NCBI RefSeq assembly: GCF_016586165.1
Contig: NZ_BCPR01000012.1
Location: forward strand, 19,546 to 83,545
Length of the DNA: 64,000 nt
From: Dyella sp. EPa41
GTDB lineage: Bacteria; Pseudomonadota; Gammaproteobacteria; Xanthomonadales; Rhodanobacteraceae
Direction of reading: 5' to 3'
Shown here: positions 55,019-63,194 of the stretch, piece by piece
How positions within the stretch are numbered: the stretch's first letter is position 1
How the letters are laid out: every line of letters begins with the position of its first letter
Notes under the pieces: generated by a model
Seen by the model: the letters and a program-made list of their open reading frames with translations, nothing else
What the model was told of the DNA's origin: nothing
Database searches by the model: none
Program-made: the position numbers and the translations under genes

Positions 55019-55804
55019 TCATGGAGACACGTCGAACACGCACACCGGCGCACCCAGGCTGTGGCAACGGGTTTCGCGCACGACAACATGGGGCGTATCC
55101 GCCGATTCGGCCAGCAATCCCTCGAGGAAGCCGGTAAAGAAGCGGCCGCCCGAAGGCGCACCCGGCTGGCAGAGCGGGCAGCCACGTACGTGCAATTGAT
55201 GTTCGTGCTGCTCGACCGTCACCAGCACGCGAAGCGCCGGCAAGGCGATGCGCCTGATCGCGTCGACCAGCGCCAGCCGCGCGCCGAGGGAAAAATCGCG
55301 CTTGAAGATCCAGCTGCCCGTGCGCTTGCCGGCAAGGTACAGCGAGGCGTCGCGCACCTCGGCCGACACGGCGTATTCAAGGTTGATCAGCCACGGAAAG
55401 ATGCGCGGATAGTCCTTCGCCAGTCCGGGCAACATGCGCTCGACCCGAGCGACATCCGCCCCGCTGGGCAGCGACGGCCCGGCGTCGCTTGATCCGGCGG
55501 ACCCGGCCGCATGCGCAACCGGTTCGGCCACCATGGCCGCTGCAACGGAGTCGACCGCATGGCCAGCCGGCAATGACCGCGTGGATTCGAACCGAAGCAC
55601 GCGCGGATGGAGGCCAAGGGCCTCTTCCAGCGCCGGTTGGCGATCGGGTGGCCCACGCAGCACCAGGGTCAGGCAGGCACCTTGCTCTTCCTGCAGCCAT
55701 CGCTGGCGCACCAGTACGTGGCCGTACTCATTGACTACGCGCCCCAGCTCCAGCAGTAGCCCGTCCCGGCGCTCAGACACTACGCGCACTTCCAGCTCGG
55801 CCAT
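55019..55804 (-). CDS. V4R-domain protein with N-terminal ACT-like region
   Basis: The 261-aa protein has an N-terminal ACT-like part (ELEVRVVSERRDGLLLELGR), an Ala/Ser-rich linker (about 95-125) and a C-terminal V4R (4-vinyl reductase) domain. The latter carries the four zinc-type cysteines: GCPLCQPG and RCHSLGAPVCVF. V4R domains bind small hydrophobic molecules in regulators and in bacteriochlorophyll enzymes. No DNA-binding or enzyme output domain is visible. The start has GGGGGGAA upstream. It is paired with the MHYT membrane protein, which suggests a shared signalling task. Confidence 0.82.
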   Translation of the reverse strand: MAELEVRVVSERRDGLLLELGRVVNEYGHVLVRQRWLQEEQGACLTLVLRGPPDRQPALEEALGLHPRVLRFESTRSLPAGHAVDSVAAAMVAEPVAHAAGSAGSSDAGPSLPSGADVARVERMLPGLAKDYPRIFPWLINLEYAVSAEVRDASLYLAGKRTGSWIFKRDFSLGARLALVDAIRRIALPALRVLVTVEQHEHQLHVRGCPLCQPGAPSGGRFFTGFLEGLLAESADTPHVVVRETRCHSLGAPVCVFDVSP

Positions 55805-56235
55805 GATTCCCCCCGAAATCAAAGCAGCCCAAACATCGTGCCAGTGAATGAATGTGCCGTATGGCCGTCTGTTTCACAAGCATCCGCGCCTTCGGCGAAG
55901 CGCGCGCATGGCGCGGGGAAAGCAGGACACAGCCGCTCGAAGAAGGACGCCGCGCAGGCAGCTTGATCGCGTACGCGGACGGCTCGCTGTCGTGAAACTG
56001 GCGCGGCGCACCTGTCACCGTGATGTGCATCACGCTTAGCACGATCTTATCGAGCCGAACGTTTTCAGGACATCGCCATGACATCGCGTTCGCAACCGTA
56101 ATGACGTGCTGAATCGATGCCCGCGGCAGCCATGCGAGGTTCACGCAAAGGCTGATGGTATGGGTTTCGCGGGTACCGCACACAGCGGCGACCGCCTGCC
56201 ATCAGGACAGTGCTTCCTCACACAGGAGATTCCCC
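55805..56235. other. Divergent intergenic region between the V4R gene and the BON gene
   Basis: These 431 bp contain no convincing gene. The one clear element is the dyad at 56020-56033. The ribosome site of the BON gene (CAGGAGAT) lies at the right end. The rest is unassigned, with some short hairpins such as GCGCC-TTCG-GCG near 55890. Confidence 0.45.
56020..56033. promoter_or_regulatory. FNR/CRP-like dyad GTGAT-GTGC-ATCAC
   Basis: This perfect 14-bp palindrome has the geometry of FNR/Anr sites (TTGAT-N4-ATCAA), with G/C at the outermost base. It is about 215 bp before the V4R start and 203 bp before the BON start, so it might serve either. Confidence 0.45.
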
Positions 56236-56673
56236 ATGCGTACCAACAACCTGTTCCGCAAGACGCTGATCGCCGCCGGTCTCGCCGCAGCCTTCGCGAC
56301 TGTGCCGTTTGCACAGGTTGCCGCTCAGGACGCCGCGCGCCAATCGCAGGATGCAGCGCAACGACAGCAGGACGCGGCCAGCATGCGACAGACCCAGGAC
56401 GCGGCAACCATGCAGGACAAGTCGAGTAACGAGACCGTACCCGGCAAGACCAACGACGCCTGGATCACCACCAAGATCAAATCCGAGCTGGCGACCACCA
56501 AGGGCATCAAGAGCACCGACATCTCCGTCCAGACCAAGGACGGCACGGTGACCTTGACCGGCACCACCGCGAGCGCCGGCGAGAAGGCCAAGGTCGAGCA
56601 TGTCGCCAAGCAAGTGAAGGGCGTGAAGACCGTAGATGCCAGTGGCCTGATGGTCAGCGATGCCGCCCACTAA
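56236..56673 (+). CDS. Exported BON-domain protein
   Basis: The 145-aa protein has a signal peptide (LFRKTLIAAGLAAAFATVPF, ending near VAAQ) and a Gln/Asp/Ala-rich spacer (RQSQDAAQRQQDAASMRQTQ). A single BON domain follows (AWITTKIKSELATTKGIKST, VQTKDGTVTLTGTTASAGEK, AKQVKGVKTVDASGLMV). BON proteins such as OsmY bind phospholipid and act in envelope stress. A good CAGGAG site sets the start at 56236. It is transcribed alone and ends in a strong hairpin. Confidence 0.9.
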   Translation: MRTNNLFRKTLIAAGLAAAFATVPFAQVAAQDAARQSQDAAQRQQDAASMRQTQDAATMQDKSSNETVPGKTNDAWITTKIKSELATTKGIKSTDISVQTKDGTVTLTGTTASAGEKAKVEHVAKQVKGVKTVDASGLMVSDAAH

Positions 56674-56707
56674 TCGCCTGCACGCTGCATAGGGCGGTGC
56701 TGAAAAC

Positions 56708-56736
56708 GAAGAAGGAGCCCGATGGGCTCCTTCTTC
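56708..56736. terminator. Hairpin between convergent BON and pilU genes
   Basis: A perfect 13-bp stem GAAGAAGGAGCCC / GGGCTCCTTCTTC with loop GAT lies between the two stops. The A-rich left and T-rich right ends suit termination in both directions. Confidence 0.8.
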
Positions 56737-56757
56737 CCGTGCGTCATTCCCGGCGAC

Positions 56758-57924
56758 TCAGCGATGCAGGAGGTTGCCGCCGAAGTTCTGCGAATCGCGC
56801 GTCTCTTCCAGCTCCACGCCGTCAAGGCCTTGCGACAACGTGTGCGCGTCGCCGCCCTGGGCGAGCTTGATGCGCAGGCGCACTTCGTTGGAGCTGTCCG
56901 CGTGGCGCAGCGCGTCCTCGTAGGAGATCTCGCCGGCATGGTAGAGCTCGACCAGGCTCTGGTCGAAGGTCTTCATGCCGAGGTTGGTGGATTCCTTCAT
57001 CACTTCCTTGAGCTTGTGGATCTCGCCCTGGCGGATGTAGTCCTGCACCAGCGGCGTGCCGAGCAGCACTTCCACTGCCACGCGACGCGCCTTGCCGTCG
57101 GGCGTGGGGATCAGCTGCTGCGCCACGATGCCCTTGAGATTCAGCGACAGGTCCATGAAAAGCTGCGAGCGGCGGTCTTCCGGGAAGAAGTGCAGGATGC
57201 GGTCCATCGCCTGGTTGGCGTTGTTCGCGTGCAGCGTGCACAGGCACAGGTGGCCGGTTTCGGAGAAGTTGATGGCGTGTTCCATCGTCTCGCGCGTGCG
57301 CACTTCGCCGATCATGATGACGTCGGGCGCCTGGCGCAGGGTGTTCTTCAGCGCGTTGTCCCAGTTGTCGGTGTCGATGCCGATTTCGCGCTGCGTGATG
57401 ATGCAGCCCTCGTGCTTGTGCACGTATTCGATCGGGTCCTCGATGGTGATGATGTGACCGGTCGAATTGGCGTTGCGATAGCCGATCATCGACGCCAGCG
57501 AGGTGGACTTGCCGGTGCCGGTGCCGCCCACGAAGATGATGATGCCGCGCTTGGTCATCGCCAGCTGCTTGATCACCGGCGGCAGGGTGAGCTCTTCGAT
57601 CGTCGGGATCTTCGATTCGATGCGACGCAGCACCATGCCCACGCAGTTGCGCTGGTAGAAGCACGACACGCGGAAGCGGCCCACGCCCTGTGCCGAGATG
57701 GCGAACTGGCACTCGTGGGTCTTTTCGAACTCCTCGCGTTGCGAGGGCGTCATCACGTTGAGCACCATGTCGCGCGACTGCTGCGCGGACAGCGGGCTCT
57801 GCGTGATCGGCACGACGCGGCCCTGCACCTTCATCGACGGCGGCACGCCGGCCGTGATGAAAAGATCCGATGCCTTTTTGTGCACCATCAGCTTCAGGAA
57901 CGAGGTGAAGTCGAAATCACTCAT
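56758..57924 (-). CDS. pilU: Type IV pilus retraction ATPase PilU
   Basis: The 388-aa hexameric ATPase assists PilT in pilus retraction. Walker A is VGGTGTGKSTSLASM, the Asp box HIITIEDPIEYVHKHEG, Walker B QAPDVIMIGEVRTRETM, and the His box GHLCLCTLHANNANQAMDR. The extended C-terminus (GVELEETRDSQNFGGNLLHR) is the feature separating PilU from PilT. It follows pilT across 122 bp that contain inverted intergenic repeats. Confidence 0.96.
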   Translation of the reverse strand: MSDFDFTSFLKLMVHKKASDLFITAGVPPSMKVQGRVVPITQSPLSAQQSRDMVLNVMTPSQREEFEKTHECQFAISAQGVGRFRVSCFYQRNCVGMVLRRIESKIPTIEELTLPPVIKQLAMTKRGIIIFVGGTGTGKSTSLASMIGYRNANSTGHIITIEDPIEYVHKHEGCIITQREIGIDTDNWDNALKNTLRQAPDVIMIGEVRTRETMEHAINFSETGHLCLCTLHANNANQAMDRILHFFPEDRRSQLFMDLSLNLKGIVAQQLIPTPDGKARRVAVEVLLGTPLVQDYIRQGEIHKLKEVMKESTNLGMKTFDQSLVELYHAGEISYEDALRHADSSNEVRLRIKLAQGGDAHTLSQGLDGVELEETRDSQNFGGNLLHR

Positions 57925-57944
57925 GGCACCCTCCGGGGCGGTAA

Positions 57945-58046
57945 ATCGAGAGTAGGGAATCGGGAATGGGAAGAGCGGGAAACCATGCCGTCCGCGTGAC
58001 GCCGCAGGCTTTTCTATTCCCTATTTCTACTCCCTATTCCCTCCCA
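57945..58046. repeat. Inverted GGGAAT-rich repeats in the pilT-pilU gap
   Basis: TCGAGAGTAGGGAATCGGGA (57945 on) and, on the right, tandem TATTCCC / CTACTCCC units (58012-58046) form an imperfect inverted pair. Iterated GGGAATNGGGAAT-type sequences are a known kind of intergenic repeat in Xanthomonadales. In the transcript they would form a stem-loop between pilT and pilU. Confidence 0.6.
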
Positions 58047-59084
58047 TCACTTGAAAATATCCTTGTTGCGCGCATAGCCCATCGCCTGCTGGCGAGTGAC
58101 CAGGCCGCGCTTCACCAGGTCCTGCAGGTTCTGGTCCAGCGTCTGCATGCCGTACTGCTGGCCGGTCTGGATGGACGAGTACATCTGCGCCACCTTGTCC
58201 TCGCGGATCAGGTTGCGGATGGCCGGGATGCCGACCATGATCTCGTGCGCCGCGATGCGGCCGCCGCCGACCTTCTTCAGCAGCGACTGCGAGATCACCG
58301 CGCGCAGCGACTCGGACAGCATCGAGCGCACCATCGGCTTTTCGCCGGCCGGGAACACGTCGATGATGCGGTCGATGGTCTTGGCGGCCGAACTCGTATG
58401 CAGCGTGCCGAACACCAGGTGGCCGGTTTCCGCGGCGGTCAGCGCCAGGCGGATGGTTTCCAGGTCGCGCAACTCGCCCACCAGCACGTAGTCCGGGTCT
58501 TCACGCAGCGCGGAACGCAGCGCCTCGTTGAAGCCGTGCGTGTCGCGGTGCACTTCGCGCTGGTTGATCAGGCACTTCTGCGAGGTGTGCACGAATTCGA
58601 TCGGATCCTCGATGGTGAGGATGTGGCCGTATTCGTTCTTGTTGATGTGGTCGACCATCGCCGCCAGCGTGGTCGACTTGCCCGAACCGGTCGGACCGGT
58701 GACCAGGATCAGGCCCTGCGGCTGCTCGATCAGCTCGCGGAACACCGCCGGGGCCGCCAGGTCTTCCAGCGTGAGCACTTCGGACGGAATGGTACGGAAC
58801 ACCGCGCCCGCGCCGCGGTTCTGGTTGAACGAGTTGACGCGGAAACGGGCCAGGCCGGGAATCTCGAAGGAGAAGTCGACCTCGAGGAATTCCTCGTAGT
58901 CGCGGCGCTGCTTGTCGGACATGATGTCGTAGATCAGCGAATGCACCTGCTTGTGCTCGAGCGCCGGGATATTGATGCGGCGCACGTCGCCGTCCACGCG
59001 GATCATCGGCGGCAGGCCGGCGGACAGGTGCAAGTCCGAGGCCTTGTTCTTCACCGAGAAGGCAAGCAGTTCGGCGATATCCAT
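58047..59084 (-). CDS. pilT: Type IV pilus retraction ATPase PilT
   Basis: PilT powers pilus depolymerisation and twitching. The 345-aa protein has VTGPTGSGKSTTLAAMVDHI (Walker A), HILTIEDPIEFVHTSQKC, LREDPDYVLVGELRDLETI (Walker B) and GHLVFGTLHTSSAAKTIDR. The C-terminal QAMGYARNKDIFK includes the AIRNLIRE motif region (GIPAIRNLIREDKVAQ) needed for retraction. It is divergent from proC. Confidence 0.97.
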   Translation of the reverse strand: MDIAELLAFSVKNKASDLHLSAGLPPMIRVDGDVRRINIPALEHKQVHSLIYDIMSDKQRRDYEEFLEVDFSFEIPGLARFRVNSFNQNRGAGAVFRTIPSEVLTLEDLAAPAVFRELIEQPQGLILVTGPTGSGKSTTLAAMVDHINKNEYGHILTIEDPIEFVHTSQKCLINQREVHRDTHGFNEALRSALREDPDYVLVGELRDLETIRLALTAAETGHLVFGTLHTSSAAKTIDRIIDVFPAGEKPMVRSMLSESLRAVISQSLLKKVGGGRIAAHEIMVGIPAIRNLIREDKVAQMYSSIQTGQQYGMQTLDQNLQDLVKRGLVTRQQAMGYARNKDIFK

Positions 59085-59401
59085 CTAGCGTTCCCCTCAA
59101 CCCGATCGTCTGGATGCCATGCGGCGGTCATGGGGTGGGCGGGTTGTTCCTCTCGCGGCAGGGCGTCGCGACGCAAGCGCGCCGACGCCGTGCGAATGGC
59201 CCTGTCCCGGTTCCCCATGCAAGCGGGCCGATACTACTCGCGCCAAGGCCCGCGCCACCAGTCTTTCCTTAGGTCTACTGCCCAAAGTGCGGACCAGGTT
59301 TGCGAAAGCATGCAGCACGGCAAGACCCGGCCGGGCCTTCCGCCAGGGGACGGGCGCCCCCTCCCTCCGGTAAGGTAAAGGCCGCACTGCGAGGAACCCG
59401 C
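59085..59401. other. Divergent intergenic region pilT / proC
   Basis: In many gammaproteobacteria yggS lies between pilT and proC. Here 317 bp separate the two genes and contain no yggS frame or clear remnant. Open frames on both strands lack recognisable motifs. The promoters of pilT (leftward) and proC (rightward) must lie here; I see no strong hexamers. Confidence 0.5.
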
Positions 59402-60220
59402 ATGACACGTATCGCATTCATCGGCGGCGGCAACATGGCGCGCAGCCTGATCGGCGGCCTGCTGAAGACCGGCGTCGCCGCCTCTTCCATCAGCGTGGCC
59501 GAGCCGCGGGCCGAGGCTCGCCAGGAACTGGGCCGCGAATTCGGCGTGGCGTGCTATGCCGACAACCGCCAGGCGGCCGGCGACGCCGAGGTGCTGGTCC
59601 TGGCGGTGAAACCGCAGATCATGCCGGCCGTCCATGGCGAGCTGAAAGACGTGCTGGCGCGCCAGCGGCCGCTGCTGATCTCCATCGCCGCCGGCGTGCG
59701 CATCGACCAACTGGAGCGCTGGTTCGGCCATGCCCTGCCCATCGTGCGCTGCATGCCCAATACGCCGGCCTTGATCGGCGCCGGCGCCACCGGCTTGTTC
59801 GCCAATCGCCGCGTAAGCGCGGAGCAGCGCGCACTGGCGCAGCACATCCTCGACGCCGTCGGGCTCACCCGTTGGCTCGACGACGAATCGCTGCTGGACA
59901 CGGTGACCGCCATCTCCGGCTCCAGCCCGGCTTATTTCTTCGCCATGGTGGAAGCGCTGGAGGATGCGGCGTTCTCGCAGGGCATGTCGCGCGACACGGC
60001 TCGCGCACTGGCCGCCCAGGCCTGCCTGGGCGCCGGCCGCATGCTGACCGAGAGCGGCGAGGACCCGAGCGTGCTGCGCAAGCGCGTCACCTCGCCGAAC
60101 GGCACCACCCAGGCCGCCCTGGAAAGTTTTGCCGCCGACCACTTCAGCCAGGTCGTTGCCCGCGCCGTGGCGGCGGCCACGCGCCGTGGTGGCGAGATGG
60201 CCGCCGCCCTGGACGACTAG
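59402..60220 (+). CDS. proC: Pyrroline-5-carboxylate reductase
   Basis: ProC reduces pyrroline-5-carboxylate to proline with NAD(P)H. The 272-aa protein begins with the Rossmann motif RIAFIGGGNMARSLIGGLLK. It contains RCMPNTPALIGAGATGLFAN and the C-terminal SGSSPAYFFAMVEALEDAAF plus VTSPNGTTQAALESF. The ATG at 59402 is preceded by GAGG. Its TAG stop is formed by the first bases of a MITE-like element. Confidence 0.97.
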   Translation: MTRIAFIGGGNMARSLIGGLLKTGVAASSISVAEPRAEARQELGREFGVACYADNRQAAGDAEVLVLAVKPQIMPAVHGELKDVLARQRPLLISIAAGVRIDQLERWFGHALPIVRCMPNTPALIGAGATGLFANRRVSAEQRALAQHILDAVGLTRWLDDESLLDTVTAISGSSPAYFFAMVEALEDAAFSQGMSRDTARALAAQACLGAGRMLTESGEDPSVLRKRVTSPNGTTQAALESFAADHFSQVVARAVAAATRRGGEMAAALDD

Positions 60221-60488
60221 GGTTGCCCTGACCTGTTAAGCGGGGTGGCATGATGTCAGGAAAGTCCGCAGGATGTGAGGCGTGGCGCAGCGCGGGCTGG
60301 CCGTCTGAGCATGCTGCGCCTCACAGCATGCGGGCTTTCCAGGCAGTACCCAGAGGGCCGGCTCGGTCTGCCCACAGCTCCGCATGGCGTCGATTCGACA
60401 GGCACCCAACCTGCCGTCATCGACACCCTACGCATCTGCGAGCAGGCAGAACCGGTGATACCCCGCTAAACAGGCCAGAGCAGCCCTA
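60218..60488. mobile_element. MITE-like element, family B, filling the proC-yggT gap
   Basis: This 271-bp element is bounded by TAGGGTTGCCCTGACCTGTT (60218 on) and the complementary right end (60459-60488). That is about 29 bp with four mismatches. Both outer ends are TA, consistent with TA target duplication as in IS630/Tc1-type insertions. An internal hairpin is made by GGAAAGTCCGCA and TGCGGGCTTTCC near 60260 and 60330. It begins in the proC stop codon and ends 3 bp before yggT. Confidence 0.75.
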
Positions 60489-60491
60489 ACC

Positions 60492-61067
60492 ATGAGTTAT
60501 CTCGTCAACGCCCTCTCTTTCCTGCTCGAACTCGCCTTCGGCGCCGCCGCGGCGTTGTTCATGCTGCGCCTGGCCGCCGAGGCCAGCCGGGCCGACTTCC
60601 ACAATCCGCTGAGCCAGTTCATCTACCGCACCACCAATCCGGTGCTGGTACCGCTTCGTCGCCTGCTGCCGAACTGGCGGCGCATCAATGTGGCGGCCCT
60701 GCTGCTGATCTTCCTGCTGATGCTGGTCAAGCGCGTGGTGCTGTTCTCGCTGCTCGGCATGTTTCCGCACGTGCTCGGACTCATCGTGCTGTCGATCGCC
60801 GACACGCTCGACTTCATAGCCATGTTCTACGTGGTGTTGATCTTCGTGTGGTCGCTGATGAGCCTGTTCCAGGTCGAGACTTACCACCCCGTCTATCGTC
60901 TCGCCGGCACCCTGGTCAGTCCGCTGCTGCGCCCGTTGCGCGGCAGGCTGGTTGCCGGTGGCCTCGACTTTGCCCCCTGGGCCGTGATGATCGTGCTGAT
61001 CCTGGCCCGCCTGCTGCTGGTTTCTCCGCTTACCGATCTCGGCGCCCGCCTGGCGCTCGGCATGTAA
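60492..61067 (+). CDS. YggT family membrane protein
   Basis: The 191-aa protein has two YggT repeats, each with a pair of helices: LLELAFGAAAALFMLRLAAE with NPLSQFIYRTTNPVLVPLRR, and MFYVVLIFVWSLMSLFQVET with HPVYRLAGTLVSPLLRPLRG. YggT proteins are linked to osmotic and membrane functions, but the activity is unknown. proC-yggT is the conserved order; here an inserted element separates them. There is no obvious ribosome site, since the element ends 3 bp before the ATG. Confidence 0.92.
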   Translation: MSYLVNALSFLLELAFGAAAALFMLRLAAEASRADFHNPLSQFIYRTTNPVLVPLRRLLPNWRRINVAALLLIFLLMLVKRVVLFSLLGMFPHVLGLIVLSIADTLDFIAMFYVVLIFVWSLMSLFQVETYHPVYRLAGTLVSPLLRPLRGRLVAGGLDFAPWAVMIVLILARLLLVSPLTDLGARLALGM

Positions 61068-61130
61068 GCCCGTGGCCGCGCCACCCGCGCGCGGCCACCT
61101 TCCCTTTCGCTCCCAAGGAATTCTTCTCGC

Positions 61131-63194
61131 ATGCATGCGAATTCATCCCTCCTGCGCCGCCGTCTGCTCGCCCTCGCCCTGACAGCCTCCGCCGTGGGCA
61201 GCGCCTACGCCGCCAGCCCGGCCATCGCCGCGAAGCCGGACGTGGTGGCCGGCAATATCGACAGCTCGGTCAACCCGGGCGATGACTTCTTCGAGTTCGC
61301 CAACGGTGCCTGGCTGAAGGCTCATCCGATCCCCGCGGAGGAATCGCAGTGGGGCATCGCGCAGGTCGTGCAGGACGAGCTTTACGCCAAGCTGCGCAAG
61401 ATCAGTGAAGACGCCGCGGCGCAGAAGCAGGCGGCTGCCGGCAGCGACGAGCAGAAGATCGGCGACTTCTGGACGATCGCGATGGACCAGTCACTGGCCG
61501 ACCGGCTCGGCGCCTCGCCGCTGAAGGACGAACTCACGCGCATCGATGCCGTGCACGACGTGAACTCCGCGCTGGACGCCGCCTTTGCGCTGCAGCCGCT
61601 GGGCGTGGATGTATTCTTCGACGTCGGCGTGGCGCAGGACGAGAAGCAGAGCGACGCCATGGCGGTGCACCTGGCCCAGGGCGGCCTGGGCCTGCCGGAG
61701 CGCGACTACTACTTCAACAGCGAACAGGGCGTGGCCAAGGCGCGTACCGCCTACGTCGCGCACCTGGGCCGCATGTTCCGCCTGCTCGGCACCGATGAAG
61801 CCACGGCGAAGCAGAGCGCCACGCGGGTGATGGCGTTCGAGACGGCCCTGGCCAAGGTTTCCCGCCCGCTGGAGGCCTTGCGCGATCCGGAGAAGAACTA
61901 CAACAAGATGGCGCCTTCGGAACTGACGACGAAGCATACGCCTGCCATTGCCTGGGACACCCGCCTCGCCGCGTGGAAGCTCTCGGCGCCGACCGTCATC
62001 GTCGGCCAGCCCGAGTTCTTCGACGGCCTGCAGTCGTTGCTGGCCAGGACACCGGCACCGGTGCTGCGCGACTACCTGCGCGTGCATCTGGCCGATGCCT
62101 ATGCGAGTTACCTGAGCCAGGCCTTCGACGACGAGCATTTCGATTTCTACGGCCGCACGCTCTCCGGCCAGGCCCAGCAGAAGCCGCGCTGGAAGCGGGC
62201 GTTGCGCGCCGAGAACGAAGCGCTTGGCATGATCCTCGGCCGCATCTACGTGAAGGACTACTTTTCCGAGGCAGGCAAGCAGCGCTACAACGCCATGGTC
62301 GAAGCCGTGCGCACGGCTTATGGCGAGCGCATCGACCAGCTCGACTGGATGAGCCCCGCGACCAAGGCCAAGGCGCACGAGAAGCTCGCCGCCGTGACCA
62401 GGAAGGTCGGCTATCCGGACAAGTGGAAGGATTACTCCAAGCTCACCATCGGCCGCGATTCCTACGCGCAGAACATGATGCGCGCGCAGCGCTGGGCCTT
62501 CGACGACATGCTGTCGAAGTACGGCAAGCCGGTCGATCGTACCGAGTGGGAAATGACGCCGCAGACCTACAACGCCTACTACAACCCTTCCAACAACGAG
62601 ATCGTGCTGCCTGCCGCGCAGTTCATGATCCCCGGCTTCGCCGACAGCGAGATCGACGACGCCGTGGTGTACGGCTACGTCGCCGCCTCCACCATCGGCC
62701 ACGAGATCACCCACGGCTTCGACGACGAAGGCCGCCAGTACGACGCCAAGGGCAACCTGCTGGACTGGTGGACCAGGCAGGACGCGGAGCGCTTCACCCA
62801 GCGTGCGCAGGTCATGGTGAAGCAGTTCAACGCCTTCGAGCCGCTGCCCGGCCTGCACGTCAACGGACAGGCGAGCCTGGGCGAGAACATCGCCGATTTC
62901 GGCGGCATCATGATCGGCCTGGATGCGTTCAAGAAGACCGCGCAATACCAGAAGGGCGAGAAGGTCGCCGGCTACACGCCGCTGCAGCGCTTCTTCCTCG
63001 GCTATGCGCTGGGTTGGTTGTCGCAGCAGCGCGAGGAGCGTCTGCGCAATTCGCTGCTGGCCGATGTCCATGCGCCGGCGAAGTACCGTGTCAATGGTCC
63101 GCTGTCGAATGTTCCGGACTTCTACGAGGCTTTTGGCGTGAAACCGGGGCAGCCGATGTGGCGGCCGGAGAACCAGCGGGTGAAGATCTGGTAG
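61131..63194 (+). CDS. M13 family zinc metallopeptidase, exported (PepO/neprilysin-like)
   Basis: The 687-aa endopeptidase has a signal peptide (LLRRRLLALALTASAVGSAYA). The N-terminal M13 domain begins SSVNPGDDFFEFANGAWLKA. The catalytic domain has the zinc motif HEITHGFDDEGRQYDAKG (His about 524) and the third ligand in ENIADFGG (Glu about 585). The family-end motif PMWRPENQRVKIW replaces the usual C-terminal CxxW/CrVW. It should act in the periplasm on oligopeptides. The start at 61131 gives the best signal peptide, with AAGGAA about 10 bp upstream. Confidence 0.94.
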   Translation: MHANSSLLRRRLLALALTASAVGSAYAASPAIAAKPDVVAGNIDSSVNPGDDFFEFANGAWLKAHPIPAEESQWGIAQVVQDELYAKLRKISEDAAAQKQAAAGSDEQKIGDFWTIAMDQSLADRLGASPLKDELTRIDAVHDVNSALDAAFALQPLGVDVFFDVGVAQDEKQSDAMAVHLAQGGLGLPERDYYFNSEQGVAKARTAYVAHLGRMFRLLGTDEATAKQSATRVMAFETALAKVSRPLEALRDPEKNYNKMAPSELTTKHTPAIAWDTRLAAWKLSAPTVIVGQPEFFDGLQSLLARTPAPVLRDYLRVHLADAYASYLSQAFDDEHFDFYGRTLSGQAQQKPRWKRALRAENEALGMILGRIYVKDYFSEAGKQRYNAMVEAVRTAYGERIDQLDWMSPATKAKAHEKLAAVTRKVGYPDKWKDYSKLTIGRDSYAQNMMRAQRWAFDDMLSKYGKPVDRTEWEMTPQTYNAYYNPSNNEIVLPAAQFMIPGFADSEIDDAVVYGYVAASTIGHEITHGFDDEGRQYDAKGNLLDWWTRQDAERFTQRAQVMVKQFNAFEPLPGLHVNGQASLGENIADFGGIMIGLDAFKKTAQYQKGEKVAGYTPLQRFFLGYALGWLSQQREERLRNSLLADVHAPAKYRVNGPLSNVPDFYEAFGVKPGQPMWRPENQRVKIW

